This document shows positions 1 through 11,700 of a stretch of 64,000 nucleotides of DNA, piece after piece. Each line of letters starts with the position of its first letter. Position 1 is the first letter of the stretch. The position numbers and the translations under genes are program-made. The stretch covers positions 64,356,627-64,420,626 of the forward strand of contig NC_077223.1 in the NCBI RefSeq assembly GCF_024763615.1, in the 5' to 3' direction. The stretch comes from Phlebotomus papatasi. Its lineage: Eukaryota > Arthropoda > Insecta > Diptera > Psychodidae. The notes below the pieces were generated by a model. It had not been told where the DNA came from, made no database searches, and saw only the letters and a program-made list of their open reading frames with translations.

Positions 1-570
1 GCCTTGTCGCTATCAACTTTGACGATTTTATGTAAATGTTGTAGATATTTTCCATCAAATTTATAAATTAATAACGAAGATTCATTCCGACAGTATCTCT
101 GGAAGATTTTCCTTTTTCAATTCTTTGTAACATGCCATTTTAACCTGAATTAAAATTTAAAAAAAAACATTATTTATCATTGCTTTCATGTGCATATATT
201 GACCACTGAAAACTGTAGAAATGTGCAAACCGACTATTTGTCTCTCAAATGACATAACTTCGTAATATAACGTATGGTAAAAGATATTGATTGCACGTAT
301 TTGACCATTCTGAGCCACTTTTTTAAATTTGTCAGGAAACTTTTGGCTGATGAAAAATGATCAATTTTTAGAAATGAATTATTTTTCTATATGGAATCAA
401 ATTAATTAATTTTTTTGAAATACTTAAATAACATGTATAGACTACCAGCAACTCATTTGCAAAAAAGACAAATTTTAAAAAGTTATTTTTTCTATCAATT
501 TTTCCACGTGATTTCTTGGACATACCTTTGACATGAAACTTATGGCCGATACTGTATTTTCCCCGTATTC

Positions 571-662
571 TTTTAGTGAATCTGACCCAAGGGCAATATT
601 TTTAATCGCTAGTCTTATTAAGTCACATATTTCCTGAAAAAATAGGTCAGATTCACTAAAGG
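571..662. repeat. Small inverted-repeat hairpin
   Basis: The left arm contains TTTTAGTGAATCTGACC and the right arm GGTCAGATTCACTAAA, about 17 bp each, separated by an AT-rich loop. It is probably a tiny MITE or solo hairpin remnant. No coding capacity is seen. Confidence 0.6.
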
Positions 663-777
663 TGTATGAAAAAAATATGAAGTGTTAGAAGCCAGATTGT
701 GAGCGAAGCTGCTAAGCCTGACAGCTTCTCCCTATTCAAATACTATTCCGAAATAAAGACCAATGACTTTTATAGGA

Positions 778-1002
778 CATAGGGCAAGATGCGGTAATTT
801 GGAATAATCTCTAATTTGGAACTTTGAGATTTTCTGACAGTTTTAAATGGAAAAAGAAAAAAAAACAAAGAAGAAGTATTCTCAAATGTAAAGTCTTGTA
901 CTTATTCGTGATTTTCTTTTTCTCTTTGAACACTTGAAACACGGAGGAAATTCCAAAATTCCAAAATAGGCAAGATTCCGAATTACCATATCTTACCCTA
1001 TG
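778..1002. mobile_element. MITE-like element with imperfect TIRs
   Basis: The ends are near-complementary: CATAGGGCAAGAT then GGTAATT on the left, and AATTACC then ATCTTACCCTATG on the right. Both ends carry a TA dinucleotide in a position that fits a TA target duplication, as in Tc1/mariner-type MITEs. It is about 225 bp with a purine-rich interior. An apparent 79-residue minus-strand frame lies wholly inside it and is not a gene. Confidence 0.6.
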
Positions 1003-1229
1003 TATAAGGAGCTCGTTAGAAAACTTTAATATTTGAAGATTTAAATACACTCAGGTAAAGCTTAAATAGGTTTAATTTTTCCATATTAGTTTAATTACTA
1101 AAAAATGAAAACATTCTAATAGTTCAGTTTGGTTATAATGAGTTTGAAATTTTAAAAATAAAGCTCCTTATTTTCAGTTTTTAAGAAGTTATTTTATGTT
1201 AAAAAGTCAAAAAATTATTAGAGTGTTTA

Positions 1230-1626
1230 GGGCAGAATCACATTGACAATAAAATGGTCGCCGTAGCCTCGTCGTATTCCGTTAATTTACGCATTTTTAT
1301 TGCAATTCTTACGCAAATTCTCGATTACCGTATTACCTTATCTTATACTCCGTGGCAATAGGTGAAAATGATATTAAAAAAATTGAAAAAATATAACGAA
1401 AATTCGATAAACCTTGAGCAAAAAAAACTTTACGAACAGTTTGTTTTGCTCACCGTTTATAATATTTTCGTTTTATTTTTTCAATTCTCTTAATATTATT
1501 TTCGCCTAGTGCCACCGAGTATGACATAAGGTAATACGGTAATCGGAAATTTGCGTAAAAATTACAATGAAAATGCGTAAATTAACGAAATATGATGAGC
1601 ATTTTACTGTCAATGTGATTCTGCCC
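1230..1626. mobile_element. Foldback MITE, about 400 bp
   Basis: The termini are GGGCAGAATCACATTGACA on the left and its complement ending TGTGATTCTGCCC on the right. Similarity continues inward for most of each half, so the whole element folds into one long hairpin. It is non-coding. I could not define a clear target-site duplication. Confidence 0.8.
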
Positions 1627-2130
1627 TTGATCTTTATCTTTGAAATTAATATAATATTTCGGATCAAAATTCTAAATATTTTTTTTAATAAATTAGAATA
1701 ATAATGTTGTTGGAAATTTTAAACGAAAGTTAACCACTTTAGACTTATTTGACTAAATGCAATTTTGAAAAGTATTTTTCGTTTTTTTAAGTTCATATTT
1801 CATGTATATTCTTACATTATATTTTATTTTATTTTTCTTCAAAAATACAAAAATCAAAATTTAAAATTTAGTAAAATCAAAATGAATAATTTTTGCAAAA
1901 ATCTATGTATTTTTTTCATTATTTAGCGCTATCTAGCAAATTGTAATATTTTCTTTCATAAATCAAATGAGTTTATTTGAATGTCCTTTAGTTTTTGATT
2001 TGCTTAAAATTATTTAATTAGTACCCACCATTTAAAACAAAATATATAAAAAAAAATTGAAAACAGGAGCTTTCAGTTAAATTGACAACCCCTTTAGAAA
2101 ATGCTTAAAATACTTTTGCACTCTTTGAAG

Positions 2131-2781
2131 GTATCCGACTGGGCGGCAGACTTTACCGATGGGACACATTTATGTGCTCTCGTGGAATCCCTCCAGAAGC
2201 GACCACTGAAGCCCTCCTGGAATCACCGTCCAGCCAATCAGCATCACTTCCTGGAGAATGTTACTAATGCCCTGAATGCCATTGAAAAGGACGGGGTGAA
2301 GTTGGTGAACATCGGCAATGTAGACATTGTCAATGGGAATATTAAGTTAATCCTAGGCCTCATTTGGTCCCTGATTGTGCGTTACCAGATTGGCAGAAGC
2401 AAATTCCCGCCCAGGAAGCTGATGCTGGCATGGCTTCAGGCAGCACTGCCAGAATGCAAAATTTCCAATCTCACGACAGATTGGAATAGTGGCGTCTTCC
2501 TCTCAGCCCTGCTCGATTACTGTGAACCAGGACTCTTTCCACATTGGAGGAGTCTCGATCCTAGTCAATCCATCAAAAATTGTACGAATGCCATGAATAT
2601 CGCTCAAAGGGAATTTGGAATTCCTAAAGTATTGGAGCCCGAATATTTGGCATCTCCCTGGCTCGATGAACTATCAGGCATGACGTATTTGTCGTACTTT
2701 ATGAAGCCTGGTGGACCGGGATACAATGCCACTATGCGTTGGGTTAATACTCAAGTTCAGAGACCAGTGTCCAACTTTACG
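2131..2781 (+). CDS. jbug: jbug coding exon 1 of window: CH1 (partial), CH2, start of CH3
   Basis: This exon gives residues 1-217 of the visible protein. It opens with VSDWAADFTDGTHLCALVES, which matches the middle of the first CH domain, so the first CH helix must come from an upstream exon. CH1 runs to about residue 88 (NIGNVDIVNGNIKLILGLIW is the diagnostic core). CH2 spans about 90-193, and CH3 begins near residue 197 (GYNATMRWVN). The acceptor AG is at 2129-2130 and the donor is GTGAGT at 2782, phase 0. The frame stays open beyond the donor into intron 1, but that tail has no CH character. Confidence 0.95.
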
Positions 2782-5700
2782 GTGAGTCTGCTGAATATTT
2801 TATTAAAGACTGCAAAAGAGATGAGACCCTTATTGAGCTTCGTACTGAAAATGCATGAAGTGTGTTTCATTTGGATGTTTCTTCTGCTTCTACAATCTCA
2901 TGTTTTATTCCCTCAAATCAATTTCCATAGAATGCCTTCGGTCTAACTTCCCAAACTCTATTTAACAAATGTCCCATTGATTGATTGATTTTCAACCATG
3001 TCAAGTCCATCTGAAAAGACTTTTTTCAGTCATTTCGCCTTCAGTTGGCCAAAGCCAGTGCAAATATTTTCATAACTTTCCACCTCAATCATTTACATGC
3101 ACAGAGCTTCAGACTTCCCTCCACCGCAGACCCATTAGGTGCTTCCATTCAAATGAAAGTTGTCACGAAAACTTTTTCTCTCAATTCATTTTTTGAGGGA
3201 AATTGGGCTTTTCAAACAAAGTTTTAAATTCTCCTGTTCATTATGTGGTCATGAATGAAGAGAAAATGCTTGGCTAATTACTTTCACACTGATTACCGAT
3301 AAGAAAACAAGGCAAGGTCTTGCTATTCTCTGAACAGTGTCATTTACTTCTTATCACTAATTTGTATTTGGCTGCGGTGATTGATAGGGTAGGGAAATTC
3401 ATGACAATGACTAAAAGAACCCGTAGTACAATCTTGTCTTTTGAACTTACTTGAACGTGCTTCTTCAGAAGGTTTTATTTTTTTTCTTGATTTTTTAAAC
3501 ACAGACCGATTGGAATGATGGTCGAGTTTTTTCTGAGATCATCAAGGGCTTAGGAGGTCCAGCTCCGGATCCGGACAAGCTGCGCCTCGATCCCTCCTAT
3601 TGGGAGTCAAATATTAAGAAGGCAGTGGATGCTGGAGAGAAACTTGGGGTACGTCCAGTTCTCAGTCCCAAAGATATGGCCAATCCGGAGGTGGAACATT
3701 TGGGTATTATGGCCTATGCTGCTCATCTCCAGTGGGTTCCACCGAGACCTCCACTGTCCAACCTCATCGCTGTGCACTTGGAGAGTACGTCAGGACGCGT
3801 TGGGGAGCCCACACATTTCAGAGTGGAATTGCTGACCCATGACATTGAGCTAAGTAATGTACGAGCTTTTGTGGTGCCGCCGCATGAGAAGAGTCCACAG
3901 CTCGTGAGGCTAAATTCACGTGGGCAGGGCACCTTCGTGCCAGACAAATATGGAATGCACGAAATTGTCGTAGAAGTGGACGATGGAAGGTAATTTTGAT
4001 CTAATTTTCTCAAGCAAAACACTCTTAAGGTGATCTGCAAAGATGTTAATATGCAATGAATAAAATTTACATTGAACATAATGAGATTGTGCGAAAGTGG
4101 AGGAATCAATTTCACACATAGTTAATTTTTCTTATAAATATATTTATATCTTTGCATTTCTACATTTAACTGCATTTTATTCAAATTTATTCTTTTGTTT
4201 ACTTGGAGAAATCAATTTCTGCAAATAATCTTTTGAAGTATTTTACTAATTTTTTGATTTTATTTCCCTAGTCTCGGAGGTCACTTCTTTCGAGTACTAC
4301 CAAGGTACATTCAAGTTGCCCCACCTGGGATGGCTCCATGTGCCCTTGGTAGTCTTGTTGAGGTGCTCGTGAATGCTACGGGAGCCCCAAAGTCCGAAGA
4401 CATCCTCGTTACTGCCTACAGTCCAACGGCTCGAGCACTGAGGTGTCCACTGAAGAAGGTCGACGAAGGTCACAGTGCCATATTCAAGCCAGACGAAGCT
4501 GGCATCTGGGAGATCGCCATCACGTATCAGGGTCGACATATTCAGGGTGGCCCCTTCACATGTGCCGTATTTGATCCCAATGGCGTCACGGTTCATGGTC
4601 TCGACGGAGCCCTGCCCAATAGGGCTCACTCCTTCGAAGTCGACGCCCGAGGTGTTGGTGTATCCGGAGAACTCTATGTAGACATTGTCCATGAAAAGCA
4701 CTCCTTGGTCTGTTCAGTGGAAAAGCTAGTTGAGAACAAGTACAGAGTAACATTTATGCCGCGTCAAAATGGCAAGTATCGGGTCTACATCTACTTCAAC
4801 GGATATGACGTCAAAGGATCTCCCTACATCATGAGAGTGGGAACTAAAGGCCGATCCGGAAAAACAAGAAGTGGTTCACATAATGAAAATAAGTACCGTT
4901 CAGAGAGTCCCTCTGTTCACTATACAAGTACCACTTCTACAGCCAGACGATCCTATTCACCGCAGTTCTCACCACGTGAACGAGATGTCTATTCCCCGAA
5001 ATCACCATCTCCCAGCAAAAGTTTTGGCACTGAGGTTTACTCTTCGTCAAACTACAAGAGCGATACCCGAAAGCATGTTGAGCGAACTTCTCCCAGTCAT
5101 GATTACTACTTAAGCAGTGAATACCGCAAGACACCAAACCGGGATGATGTTGATCCCTACACAGCGTCGTATACCTCAAAACTCTTTTCCGATACTACCA
5201 AATTAAATTCCGTTTCACGTCGAGGAGACACCAGCAGTCCAATTTCAAGCCCTTTAACCATTCGAGGAAGTTCGGCCGTTAGGAGCAGCCCAGTTACCGT
5301 AACTACCACAACCAGGTAGTACTAGCACCTGATTAGCTGTATTCAAATTCAATTCCTAAATTGCAATTCTTATTTCTATTCAAGTAGATATGAATCAACT
5401 ACGAGGAACATTACATCCAGTCCGAGATTGACGTCAAGCCCTAGATTGACTTCTGCATCTCCACCACCACTTAGACAATCAGCTTCTCCCAGTTTTATCA
5501 CTTCATCGTCAATCAATAGAATCTCAAGTCCCGTACCCAGTGGCTTTGACTCTTCCCGGCTTGTTAAACAGCAGAACTCCAACTATAAGTCTTCTTATGT
5601 GTCATCTACTGAAAACGTTCGATCCAGCCCCCTACTGTCGTCTCCCCTAAGGCAAACTAGTGGCTCTCCCAATTCATTTGGGATAGACCACTCTTCCAAT

Positions 5701-8700
5701 ATCAGAGTGTCAGCAACCAAAAATGGAGCAGCCAGGAGGGATAGTTGGGATGCCATAAACAAAACGAAGCACATACTTTCTCACAATTCTCTCGAATCTC
5801 TAGCAAATATGACGGAAAATCAACTGAATACGGACATCACCTACACTCGACCACGCGATATTGATCATGAAACTGAAAGGAATACCCATTACAACAAGTT
5901 TGCTCTGCAAGAAGGCAGATTCAGTTCTAGCCCTACCGTTCCAACATCTCACTATTCATCCAGTACGGTTAAAGAGACCAGCGAACGTGTTATAACATCG
6001 GAGAGCAGCGGATACGGATATTCTTCACCAAGTAGATTTCTTCCCATTGATAAAGATGTAACCGGAGCTAGGGCCATCTTCGTGCAAAATATTCCAAATG
6101 GAGCACTAGGACGTCCAGTTGAATTTGAAAGTAAGTGTTCAAACATGGTATTTCGGTATTATTTTTTCTCTTCTTACTCAATCGTAAGGAAATATTTTTT
6201 AGTAATCCTACAAGTATTCATTACAAATTTTGCAAATGAAGAAATACCACTTAGGCATAGTAAAAATGCGTTGGAAAGTGTTTCTAACTTCCTAAATATT
6301 CTTGAAGAAGTCATGTTTAATGAGGCATTTAATTGAGTAACTTATCTATTACCCAATGTTTGCAAACGCTTAATTGATACTTATTGTATCACTATTAATT
6401 GTTTTGAACGATTTGTTTGACAAGATTCCTGCATGCCAAGCTTGAACCTTCATGTACTTTGAGTGAGCAAAGAGAAAGACGCAAAGGCATATTTTAGTAA
6501 TTCGAAATAACGAGCACACGATAAGAAATAATATTTCAATTAACCTTTTAACAGAACATTTGAAGAATGGTGATAATACGATTAAGACTAGATTTTATTC
6601 GATATTGGAATACTGTTTTTGAAAAATAAGAAATTGATTAGGAAAAAGTACAAGAAATATTAGATAATTTATTTACCAGTAAAATGTTCACTAAGGCAAG
6701 GTACTGTACTGGGTATTTGAACTCGATTGATATTGTACTGTTAATCGCTTCATAGTCGGTTCATTAGCGGATCATAACCGAATAATATTAGTTCAGATTT
6801 GTCAAGCATTTAAACTGCAATTTTTTAATGATGTCCCAATCGATCGGAAAGTACGTCTTCTGTCCTTCTAACCTTTGACTTTGAGAAGCAAAAATATGTC
6901 AAGAATAGTTCTTGACTAGTCTCGAGAAGTTAAATTGTGGATCGATAGCTCTATCATAAGACCAGGCTCTAGCATGCTCTTAGAAGTCAATCCACCCCAT
7001 AGAATGTAAAGCATAGGAAAAATAAATTTGGAGGCAATAAATATTTTTTAAAAAAAAATTAAAAGGGTTCGATCTCCAATCGACCTTATTCAGCAAAGGC
7101 TTAAATCTGGATCTTTCTGAACGTAAATTTAATTTACTAGGTTTTTAACAAATTCTTTAATGTTAAAATAAATTTGTGAATTTTAATTAGGTTTTGAGAA
7201 GATCCAGGATACAAAAACGGTCTTAGACCTAAGGATTATCCAAATGACTTTTCTAGACTAATTTCTTTTGGAAATGTTTTACTTAGGATTGTAGGGTAAC
7301 TGATCTATCAAAATTCAAAAAATCACTACAATTGTTTATTGATGAGAAATTCAATAGGTTCAGGAATTGAGCTAAATCTTTAGACTTAACACTAAACCTA
7401 CCAAGACCGGTCAAATTGGCGGGTTTAAAAACTTTTTTAAATTAACACATATTTAAACTGTACAATGTCGCTATTAAAACTTAATGAATTTATTAAAATA
7501 TTCATGTTAATATGTTTTTCAGTGTTTAGATTTTAATTTTTTCCCCTTTTTCGAGAAAAAATTGTTGAGTATCCTGCCTACCGTGGTCCTGTCGTTTGAG
7601 CGAGCGCGTTAAGAAAAATTACCAAAAACGGTCGGTAGGTTATTGTTATGATCACCTGGCTTTAGCTAATTGAAGAAGATATCTCAGACTAAGCATCCGC
7701 CTTGACTTTTATATTATTTAATTTAGTAATATTTCAAAAAGGTTATAAAGAGATTTGGGCTTTAGATCATGGAGCATCATTCTGGAATATTTAGTCAATA
7801 TTCAACCTTTTCTAACCATTGCTGCAAACTTCAGATCGAGATATCTTACCGCTGTTACCGCTCTGTCTCCAGGAGCATTTGTATTTATGAAAATAGGTGG
7901 TGAATAAAAGTTTAAATATAATCAATTCGATTATGAGAAATCAGGTTCCATCTCGGATTACAACACTCAGAAAAATAATCGAGCAAAACTTACTCGAATC
8001 GATGTTGAATTGACTCCTTTTCTTTGTGATTTACGATTAACTATATTTTAAAGATGATTTTCCTTCTATTTAGGTGTAATATTCGGAAGAGTTGTTTTAA
8101 CTTTTTTTTCTAAAATTTACATGACAAAAGAGTGTAAATAACTCTTTTTAAGACTGATAATAACTCGTTTTAAGAGTTAAAATAACTCGTTCCAAGAGTT
8201 AAAAATATCTTTTTGGGAATTAAAATAACTCTTTCAAATCCGAAAATGGATAAATTTTGCAATTTCATGTTTTTTTTTATTTTATCATTTTTTTATTAAT
8301 ATATTCTTGTTCTCAAGTTTCCTATATTCCGAGCAAAACATCACGTATGATGCAAGCACATGTCTTCATGAAACACTGTTAGGCATATTTCTACTTGATG
8401 TTGCATATGAACTTTGTCACACGAAAATCTTCTTGACTGAAGTATATTTTTAAAACGAAAACACTTAAGCATATACTTCAGTCGAGATGAAATTTTTCAT
8501 AGAAAAAGAGTATTAATTACATCGATATCCGACGAATTAATTCAACTCTCACGAAGAGTTGTTTCAACTCTATTCGCTAAAATTTACAACGAAAAAGAGT
8601 AAGAATTACATCGATATTCGTAGAGTAATTCAACTCTGCCATAGAGGTGTTTTAACTTTTTAGGTTTTTTCTTAGTGAAAATATGAGATTGTACTGCATC

Positions 8701-11700
8701 TGCAGTTGAAATAATCTCTGACCGAAGTAAAACATCTTATCCCTTGCTCAATATTACAATGCTAGTTATGAAGTGTAAAAGCCTAAATATAGTTCTTTTA
8801 ATATACCCTGTATAGATTTAAGCTGAGAGATGGCTTAACTCTTTCGCGTCTTTAGGGTAATGTCATGACTCGGGGAAAAAAAGTTTTTTTTGGGTATTTA
8901 CATTAATTGAAATCTATCTGTTCGTGCACGACATCATAATAGAAGGATATAAGATTCTTGGCTCATTTTCTCAAGACTCCAGTTAGATTTCAATTTATTA
9001 ATGTAAATAGCCAAAAAGAAACTTTTTTCCCCGGGTCATATATGACCCTAAAGACGCGAAAGAGTTAATGGGACTGTGGTCTAATCATTAGTTTGATTAT
9101 TATTTCGTTAAGCCATGTCTCGGCTTTAATGTTAGGCTTAAAATGTTCTTTGCTTTTAGAAACCTTTGGAAGTAGCAAAGGATATTTCAAACACATACCT
9201 ACGCAGTACTTTTTTAAAATTTAAAATATTTTTAGGTTAGGATCAGAACACTTTGATAATAAAATTGTTATTTTTCATGGACCTTTATGATGGAAAATTT
9301 CAATAGTTGAAATAATGCAAGTTAGAATTTGTTACCACTATTAGAGTCGCACTGTATTTTGCTGGATATTGTAGACAAGATAGGTGAATTATGTATCGAC
9401 ACTTAAGATCCAATCGTCACCCTAAAAGAAGGTGATTTTTCGAAAATTATCAAAAATAAATTATTTTATAAAAGCAAATAATATCGGCGAATAATTTTCA
9501 AAACAATATTTTATTTTTTACAGTTCATTTACCTTACTTAGAATATAACATATTCGTTTAAGCAGTTCGTCGTCTAATTGCGAATTGAACTCTTTCTGTT
9601 TGCAGTTGATGGCTCAAGAGCTGGCAGTGGAAACTTGGAGATTCTGGTGAATGGTGGTCGGGTTACGTCATCAGTGAGAGCCTTAGGTGGTCAGAGGTTC
9701 ATTGCGAGCTTTACACCTCACGAGACGGGTGTACACAAGGTGCAGATCACATTTAATGGTGAAACTGTTCCAGGTGAGTGTTTGTCCAAAAAAGCGAGAT
9801 TTCTCCGTGGAATGCATCCCAGGTAAATGTGACTCTGTGTAGTGGCTTTCCCCTCCTTATACATTCTTCTGGCATTTGAGCATCTTGGTGCGGCTGTGTG
9901 AGGGACCGGAAAACTTTATGAAACCCAACACGCACCAACACAAGATCTGGCCACACCAAGCATTCTTCCAGGTGCTCAGCACTTACCTGAGATACAGCGC
10001 GTCTATCTCGCTCTGACTTGGGCCTCTGGTGAGGGAAGAATCTCTGTGTTGGTGGATATCTTTAAACGGTTGAGAGGCAAGACTGGGGCTCGTGGTATGT
10101 TTCACCTTTTAGTTTTGAATTGTTCGCCACTGGAAGAGATACGTCCGCGGATCGCGAGCTCTTCTCAATTCACCGCCATTTTGTGCAATTGAAGATGACG
10201 TGACAAGTTCCGTTAATTTAGGGCTAATCTCTGGTAGTTTAAATTTTGTTAGGAAATTATCACAAGTGCATACACCTGGTTCATTTTGTCCACTTTAACT
10301 ATTTCTCAAAAGTGCGCCAAAAAGACCATTACAAAAATAGAATTTGGTGGTGTTTCCGTGACCTCAGACACACATTCCACAGTCGGGGTGATTGCTTTCG
10401 GATCCTAACGTGAATGTGACGAAGGTACAATTCATTGACTTATACCTGGTTGGAAGATATAAGAAAACCAGCAGCTTCGACGGTCAATTGGAATTCTTGT
10501 GTGGAAAAGTTGAAGCAGAGGGAGACATTCACTCACGAGGCAAAAGTCGAAGAAATCAGGTAGAGCTCGTTTCTCAACCACATAAACAAATCTTGTACCG
10601 ATTTGGTGATCTCTTCGAAGACATCCAACAATGCGAGATCATTGTGATATCTCACCGTGTCGGAAGAGAAATTTTTCCATATTTCTCACATGCCAGAGAA
10701 AAGATGAGGCAAAAAAAAAGATCATTTGAAATTGTAATTAATACATTAACACCAGCAAAAGAAGTTTGCAACATAAAACTGGGGAGAGATGGAATTCTGC
10801 TGAATTCTTGAATCTCGGTGTTTTGTAAGCAAATCCCACTCTCCAAAGCTCCAATATAAATCTGCGCCCACCTCAGAGTGTCCCACCTTTTCAATTTCAA
10901 TATATCTATTTGCCAATTTGCATACCAAAGCTATTTATCACCGCGCCAAACTCACCCGAAAATGGTCCTCTCCTCATATTCCAAGATGATCATCTCCATG
11001 GAATCTTGTCACGATTGAGTGCCAAAAGAAACATGACCCATTTACAACCACCCAATACCAAGACCAATTAGAGAAATTCCAAAGATCCAAACAGAAATCA
11101 TCCACAAATAGATTCTTCTATTTTTGTTTCAAAATCTTTTGCGATCATTTGGCCCAAACACCTGGATATTTTTTCATTCAAATTCGCTATGCTTTTACTA
11201 TCTCGTCTCTCATTCACTTTTTTACTTAATTTTTTCTGCATACTGTTGCCCGTTTGAATTTAAAATTCCATTCGAATTTGCGTTAAACTTTATGAATTTA
11301 TTTTGCATCTTAATGCCGGACTTTGCGAACTGCAAAGACATTGTTTCACAACACTAAATCGAAATATTATGCTATCAATAATTAATTTTGATCTAGAAAT
11401 CTGATTTCAAAATATAAATTTTAAAATAAAACTAATAAAAAATACATTTTTAATCTTGCTTATTGGATTTTTAATGTTTATTCGCTAAATAAATAACCGT
11501 TAGAAAAATTTTGTTAAATCAATGAACTTATACATCAGTTTATTAAATTCTGTATATGTAACTGTTGGTTCAGTTCTTTAAAATCAAATAAGAGAATTAT
11601 GCCATTTTTCTGATTAATCTCATACAAACAACAAAGTTCTAAGTTTAAATGCAATAAGGGAAATTCTTGTAATTTGGGACAGGGTGCATATACTCGTAAG

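Larger units (their letters stand above)
1..2130. other. Non-coding DNA upstream of first visible jbug exon
   Basis: AT-rich sequence with no open frame that looks coding. It is probably an intron of jbug, because the first visible exon starts inside a CH domain and needs a coding exon further upstream. I searched for a short exon carrying the missing start of CH1 and saw none. Three inverted-repeat elements (571-662, 778-1002, 1230-1626) are listed separately. The stretch 1627-2130 shows nothing recognisable apart from the splice acceptor at 2129-2130. Confidence 0.7.
6131..9605 (+). other. jbug: jbug intron 4 (3.5 kb)
   Basis: Bounded by GTAAGT and TTTGCAG. From 6131 to about 7380 it is unique AT-rich DNA with no recognised feature. 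It then holds a TIR element (7389-7647), a run of palindromic AACTCTTTT-type motifs near 8120-8240, a short tandem duplication (8500-8665), and a nested pair of TTAA-associated elements (8818-9133). No coding exon is seen. Confidence 0.8.

Noticed and set aside
2101..2130. ATG at 2101 as the jbug start
   Set aside because: It precedes a good splice acceptor and would leave CH1 without its first helix, so the codon is probably intronic; a short alternative form cannot be excluded.
10392..10811. 139-codon frame in intron 5 as a protein-coding exon
   Set aside because: It starts at TTG, has no recognised domain and no good flanking splice sites; kept only as part of a possible 5' leader.
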